DNA of 64,000 bases from Begonia masoniana (lineage: Eukaryota > Streptophyta > Magnoliopsida > Cucurbitales > Begoniaceae), in the NCBI GenBank assembly GCA_022432975.1, contig CM039506.1:1108399-1172398 (forward strand). The letters run 5' to 3'. The first letter of the stretch is position 1. Each line of letters begins with the position of its first letter. The notes under the pieces are model-generated. The model saw only the letters and a program-made list of their open reading frames with translations. It had not been told where the DNA came from and searched no databases. Shown piece by piece: positions 58,699 through 64,000 of the stretch. Made by a program: the position numbers and the translations under genes.

Positions 58699-59950
58699 TG
58701 TAACACCCGATATTTTTGGCCATGTAATTATTTCCCCAAATTATTTAGCGGGATGAATTTTATATTAATACAATGAATGTTTTAATGAATTTGTCTGAGT
58801 GTTTAATGAAAAAACCGAATTGACGAACTAATTAACAAATTAGTTGGAAACCAATGAGGGGCAAATTAGGAAGCCAATTAAGGTTGGTGGGAGGAAGTCA
58901 ATGGATGGATGACAAGTGTTCAACTTGTTGAACAAGATATGTTCTTCCTCCTACGTGAAACCCTCATCACTTTTCTTCTCTGTTCTCTCCACTCCTCTCT
59001 ACATTCTCTCTTCCAGACGACAAACGACCAGCGAAGCTCCTCCGATTTCCTCAGTTTCTTTCTATTTCTCTGCCTAAGGTAAGCATCTACTAAAGCTAAC
59101 GTGTTTGGATAAGTCAAAACGTTAGTTTGCTGAAGTTTAAGGTTAATATCCGATTGTGCATGATTTAGATTCGTGAATTGCCGAGGACATTTACACGAAC
59201 AAAGTTTACAACTTCACGGACAACAGGTAAGTTCATACACGTAGGTTGGCCCTTAAGGCCCTACATCACAGAGATACTAGGCTAAAAATATCGTCGGCAT
59301 TATCGTTGGGTAGTTAGGTCGATGATTTGTCCATAAGTAAGTTTAACGCCATGTTCAATGCATGGTTTAGATTTCCTGTTATTTATGTGTGTTTTGAACT
59401 GTTTTTTTTTTTCCAGAATGTTAAGTCTGTGCACAATGAATGTTCATGCATACACGTTTTTCCCGAAAGTCATGCAAATGTTTTCTGCACACGGTTTGAA
59501 GTTAAGAAAGATAAAACCTGTAATGTAATGTTCGGTTAAGTGTGGGACGGGGACTGGCCCCCTGCTCTGTATATCTGTAATGTATCACTGTAATGTGCCT
59601 GAAAGTGTACTGTGCCTGAAAGTGCACCCTCTGCTACGCCAGTTCCCCTATAAGCCCCACTTATACCCCCCTGAGAGATAAAAGTAATGTAATGTGATGT
59701 CACTGTATTTCGAAAGTTCATGCATAGCATATGCACCACTGCATTTTTATGTTCTTACTGAGCTTTAGGCTCATAGATGAACTCCCTGATGTAGGTACGG
59801 AACCCGTGGATGAGGATTTTGTGCCTCAGACCGACGAATAGGTGGTTGGTGGCACGAGCTTTCAGGGGTGGTTGCGGCAGCCAGACATATTTCTGACCCG
59901 AGAGAGTGAAATTTTTAAAATGAAGTTCATGTTAGTATAGTTTCTGGTAG
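58699..59950 (+). mobile_element. truncated LTR related to the Tekay/Del element
   Basis: Begins TGTAACACCCGATATTTTTG 69 bases after the BNR stop codon. It follows the same order as 54330 onward: ATTATATTAATACAATG-like text, the 'cctacgtgaa' leader, AACAGGTAAGTTCAT…CCCTTAAGGCCCTACATCACAGAG (59222-59271), GGGACGGGGACTGGCCCC, and GTAGGTACGGAACCCG near 59793. Homology fades near 59950, before the TGACGTCA zone. It is clearly more diverged than the two LTRs of the full element. Confidence 0.8.
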
Positions 59951-60300
59951 GAGGAAGTTGGAAGCCGTGGTAACATAATAACCCATTGGACTGGGCTTGC
60001 CTCTTCACGATGAAGGAAGTTGAAAGCCGTGGTAACATAAGAACCCATTGGGTTGGACTTGTCTCTTCATGTGTAATGAATATGACTATGAAAATGATTG
60101 AGAGTCTTACGCGAAACGTCCTCCTTGGATTGAAAATTCCTAAATCCTCGAGAAGAATAAGACAAAAGGAGTTCTACAGCCCTACTGGAGAAAGCCCAAG
60201 AACTGTAGTGGTGGATTACGGTCATATGAGTCAGTTTAGAGTAGATTGTATTTTTTTCATTTAAATTTGAATGTTAAAAATGACATTGGATGTTTTGAGA
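59941..60300 (+). repeat. short tandem duplication after the truncated LTR
   Basis: A block of about 63 bases containing GAAGCCGTGGTAACATAA and AACCCATTGG occurs twice (about 59950 and 60013) with a few changes. The rest, to 60300, is unrecognised. Confidence 0.6.
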
Positions 60301-60384
60301 AAAATTGGTTTTAAATCGTGCATATTTACTATAATGCATTAGATTTATCTATTTGTACAGAATGATTTTAAACCGTGTATTTAA

Positions 60385-61845
60385 ATAATGCAGATTTTCT
60401 TTGAAATTGCATTATATTGATTTAATCATTGAAATCAGTTTTAAACCGTGGTTGATGAATTTTAAACGGTTCGAATTACGAACCTACATGCATCTTTATA
60501 TAAATGACATATATTTCAAATCAAAACATAATTTATTTAAGGTTGATTTCAAAATAATTAATGATAGGTGGAGAATGATGTATAATCCTGGATAGTGTGG
60601 CCAGATTTTCTTGAAATTGTATTATATAGATTTAATCATTGAAATGAGTTTTAAACCGTGGCTGATGGATTTTAAACTGTTCAAATTACGAACCTACATA
60701 CATTTTTATATAAATGACATAGATTTCAAATCAAAACATAATTGATTTAAGTTGATTTCAAAATAATCAATGATAGGTGGAGGATGATGTATGGGTCTGG
60801 ATAGTGTGGCCAGATTTTCTTGAAATTGATAATCATTGAAATGAGTTTTAAACCGTGGTTGATGGATTTTAAATGATTCGAATTACGAACCTGCATGCAT
60901 TTTTATATAAATGGTATGGATTTCAAATCAAAACATAATTTATTTAAGTTGATTTCAAAATAATGAATGATAGGTGGAGGATAATGTATGGGCCTGGATA
61001 GTGTGGCCAGATTTTCTTGAAATTGCATTATATTGATTTAATCATTGAAATGAGTTTTAAATCGTGGTCGATGGATTTTAAACTATTCGAATTACGAACC
61101 TACATGTATTTTTATATACATGACATGGATTTCAAATCAAAACATAATTGATTTAAATTGATTTCAAAATAATCAATGATAGGTAGAGGATGATATATGG
61201 ACTTGGATAGTGTGGCCAGATTTTCTTGAAATTGCATTATATTGATTTAATCATTGAAATGAGTTTTAAACTGTGGTTGATGGATTTTAAATGGTTCGAA
61301 TTACGAACCTGTATGCATTTTCATATAAATGACATAAATTTCAAATCAAAACATAATTGATTTAAGTTGATTTTAAAATAATTAATGATAGGTGGAGGAT
61401 GGTGTATGAGCCTAGATAGTGTAGCCAAATTTTCTTGAAATTGCATTATATTGATTTAATCATTGAAATGAATTTTAAACCGTGGTTGATGGATTTTAAA
61501 TGGTTTGAATTACGAATCTGCATGCATTTTTATATAAATGGCATGAATTTCGAATCAAAACACAATTGATTTAAGTTGATTTCAAAATAATCAATGATAG
61601 GTGGAGGATGATGTATGGCCTGGATAGTGTGACCAGATTTTCTTGAAATTACATTATATTGATTTAATCATTGAAATGAGTTTTAAACCGTGGTTGATGA
61701 ATTTTTAATGGTTTGAATTACGAACTTGCATGTATTTTTATATAAATGACATGGTTTTCAAATCAAAACATAATTGATTTAAGTTGATTTCAAAATAATC
61801 AATGATAGGTGGAGGATAGTGTATGAGCCTGAATAGTGTGGATAG
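60385..61845 (+). repeat. 208-bp tandem repeat, seven copies
   Basis: The marker GGATAGTGTGGCCAGATTTT recurs with starts near 60591, 60800, 60997, 61206, 61415, 61623 and 61831 (spacings 209, 197, 209, 209, 208, 208). Each unit also carries GAGTTTTAAACCGTGGTTGA, TTACGAACCTGCATGCATTT and TCAATGATAGGTGGAGGATG. Units differ by several percent, so the array is not freshly expanded. Confidence 0.92.
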
Positions 61846-62322
61846 AGTTTTGACTAGCTATTCTAGTTGCTAGATTTATTTGCTAGACCAATGACAAATT
61901 AGGTGGAATATCTCTATTTTTCAAATAGCGTAGAACATTCACCGAGACGGAAAAAAAACAAAACAAAACAAGGTAAAGTATCCAATGAGGCATAGGTGAC
62001 AGATCATAACAGTTGATGGTATTTGGGTTTGGATAGTCACAAGTAATGACTTATATGTATTTTATATTTTATTCACTTCTGATAGAATACTCTGTGATAT
62101 GTAATGATGATGTAGAATGATGATACCATGAAAATTGTTTCAATGTATGAAATGATTTTTAATGGAAATGTATCTTGTTTATGGAGTGAGAGTTGTGGTT
62201 GATTGTCTGTTTTCTTATTAGTTTTTCCTTCTGTAGTTTTCTCTTTCATCTTTCTTTCTGTAAACGTCTTTGTGAGACTATATTCGAGTATCTTCCACCC
62301 TTATTAGCATTCTCACAACATC
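61846..62322. other. intergenic, nothing recognised
   Basis: AT-rich, with no repeats or coding blocks visible. Confidence 0.4.
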
Positions 62323-62832
62323 TCATAACATACTGCCGCAAGAAGGAAAGTTTTGGCGTGAAGAAATTTAGTCTCTCTTTCTTCTTCGTCGCTGGAGACG
62401 GAGACTTCTTTTTCTTCTGGGTAACCCTTTCTTGTAATCTCCTTCCTCTTCTTCTTCTTCTTCTTCTTCTCTGCCACTGTTCTCGTCTCTCTTATTCCAT
62501 CTCCTCTGTAACCCTTTTCTGCATTCCTCTCTCTATTTTCTTCTTTCCTTCCCTCAACTCTACGTCTCTGTTCTCTTTCCTTTATTTTTCTATTTTTCTC
62601 GTAGGTGTAATCCTTCTCTTGTATTTTGCTGTGGATTAATAATAGAAAAGATTTATGCTGGATATTTGTGTTGTGTTGATATTTGTTACGGGTTATAGAA
62701 AACCATAATAGCCTCTGGGAATTCATGTGTGGATTTTCTCTTCTGGTTACTGTCTAAGGATTGACAAGAATTGCGTGCGAGGGGAACCCGTTTCCCACAA
62801 ATTCTTGACAATATTTGCTTAAGACTATGAAG
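62323..62832 (+). repeat. copy of the PIGB leader up to the start codon
   Basis: Matches the CT-rich leader of 4597-4935 and 7410-7913: CATAACATACTGCCGCAAGA, TTGGCGTGAAGA, the CTT run, GTGGATTAATAATAGAAA and TTGCTTAAGACTATGAAG. It reaches the ATGAAG of PIGB exon 1, where it is cut by a hAT end. Confidence 0.88.
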
Positions 62833-63870
62833 TAGGGGTGAGCAAAAACCGGATTGGACCGAAAAACCGGATTGGAACCAAAAAATTGATCCAGTTCTGG
62901 TCTGTTTTGCAATCAAATAATAAAAATTTGGTTTTTTTTAAGTAGAACCGAAAAATCCGGTTCGGTTTTCGGATTTACTGATGCAAAACCGAATTAATCC
63001 CAGAACCGGATTTATTACCCGAAGCCCTAAGGCTCTGCTCCTACATCTCAGTCTCACACTCTCACTTCGCTCGCTCACTGCTCAGATCGCCGCTCCCAAG
63101 CTCTTCAGAAATTAGATCGCTCGACTCTGTCTCTCGCTGCTCGCGCAGTCGCAGTTCGCCGTCGCCGTCGCCGTCGCCGACGCCGAACCACTCAGTCTCT
63201 GTTTTGGATAATAAGTTAGAGGTAAGAATTCTCTGGTTTAGAGAACTCGAGAGATAGGAGAGAGCTTTGAAGTTTTGGTGTGATTCTTCCCATCCCCGAG
63301 CACCTAATTTTAAAATTTTTCAGAATGTTTTTCTGTTTGTTTCTTCTCTGGTTCTGTGTTGTTATTCTGTTCTGTTGTCTGGTTTCTGCTTATGATTTCT
63401 GTTTGTTGTTCTTGTTAGTGTTGCTTTTGTTTTTAAATCGTGAGGATCAGCTGATGTGTGTTTAATTTTTCTGATTGTTCTTTGTTTTTGTTTTTGGTCA
63501 TTGCTGTTCTGTTTTGTAGTCACATGCCCATTTGTGTTTCACCCATCAGCATGTTTGTTTAGTGTTCTCTGTTTAGTCATTTGAGTCAGCATCTTTTGTT
63601 TGTTTGTTGTCTCTTGTATGCTTTTTTTTTTTCTCTGTTTCTATCCCTAGATTGTTGTAGTTTATGAATATAGTGAACGTTGTACGTTATTCGACTAGTT
63701 TAAATTTGTTGTTGGACAAGTTAAAAAGTGGAGAATCTTCCGGGTTTTTTGTTTTTTTTTAGGAAAACTCTTTAATTGTGAGTTGGAATATCGAATACTA
63801 ATTGGGCTGGTTTTAATGCCTTCGATTATTAAGTTAGACTTTTAGAAATTTTCTTATTAAGGATTTAGTA
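62833..63870 (+). mobile_element. hAT-type transposon terminus
   Basis: TAGGGGTGAGCAAAAACCGG at 62833 is a typical plant hAT terminal repeat, followed by subterminal CCGGTT/AACCGG-rich motifs (62860-63020). The preceding eight bases CTATGAAG (62825-62832) would be the target duplication, but the other end is not seen: at about 63870 another copy of the leader begins. The GC-rich CCGTCGCCG stretch near 63160 and the GTAAG donor at 63221 look like a transposase-gene leader. No transposase coding is visible. Confidence 0.65.
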
Positions 63871-64000
63871 GTTTTTTGGCGTGAAGAATTTAGTCTCTCT
63901 TTCTTCTTCGTCGCTGGAGACGGAGACTTCTTTTTCTTCTGGGTAACCCTTTCTTGTAATCTCCTTCCTCTTCTTCTTCGTCGCTGGAGACGGAGACTTC
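63871..64000 (+). repeat. another partial copy of the PIGB leader, running off the window
   Basis: TTGGCGTGAAGAATTTAGTC… matches 62348 onward, with a shorter A run and a longer T run. At the very end TCTTCGTCGCTGGAGACGGA is repeated within 90 bases, a further small tandem duplication. Confidence 0.8.

Overview
This is a piece of an angiosperm (almost certainly eudicot) nuclear genome: AT-rich, with spliced genes (GT..AG introns) of plant families, several LTR retrotransposons with tRNA-iMet-type primer sites, a Pack-MULE, a hAT end and much simple-sequence DNA. The species cannot be fixed from the sequence alone. No prokaryotic, organellar or viral gene cluster is visible, and I found no convincing undescribed system; the novelty lies in repeat architecture and gene breakage.

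Layout. 1-6.6 kb: pieces of several Gypsy LTR elements (a minus-strand LTR at the left edge, a second LTR at 2356-3835, a pol 3' end plus LTR at 4942-6639) around the first copy of a duplicated host block that holds a ubiquitin-activating-enzyme (E1)-like fragment. 6.6-18.7 kb: second copy of that block, then a broken GPI mannosyltransferase 3 gene (PIGB/APTG1-like, +). Its first two exons occur twice and a middle exon four times. Its introns hold a 2.2-kb TR-GAG retroelement (TSD CAGTC), a 1.95-kb pure poly-T tract and a 2.0-kb solo LTR (TSD AATCT). 18.7-22.6 kb: a 1.63-kb poly-T tract, then a five-exon GNAT acetyltransferase gene (-). 22.8-25.2 kb: decayed Gypsy pol. 25.9-33.6 kb: an XBAT32-type ankyrin-RING E3 ligase gene (-), cut in its RING exon by 1.4 kb of poly-A and split by a 3.65-kb (GA)n tract plus an antisense auxilin-like first exon. 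33.8-35.8 kb: a second (GA)n tract of 1.98 kb. 37.8-39.0 kb: a Pack-MULE with 172-bp TIRs, a 9-bp TSD and a captured glutamate-receptor-like fragment. 40.2-42.5 kb: a 46-bp minisatellite next to a frameshifted ICMT gene. 44.4-45.6 kb: a foldback element. 45.8-58.6 kb: an intact nine-exon BNR/Asp-box gene (+) whose intron 3 holds a full-length 10.1-kb Tekay/Del-type Gypsy (TSD GTATA). 58.7-62 kb: a truncated related LTR and a 208-bp tandem repeat. 62.3-64 kb: further copies of the PIGB leader, one broken at its ATG by a hAT terminus.

Quality is uneven. PIGB, GNAT, XBAT32 and ICMT carry many single-base gaps, often in homopolymers, and the giant simple repeats sit at points where genes break off. 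The BNR gene reads without any frameshift, as do the gag and pol frames of the Gypsy inside it apart from two amber codons. Part of the window may therefore be poorly polished or misjoined assembly rather than biology. Each broken gene below is described with that alternative in mind.
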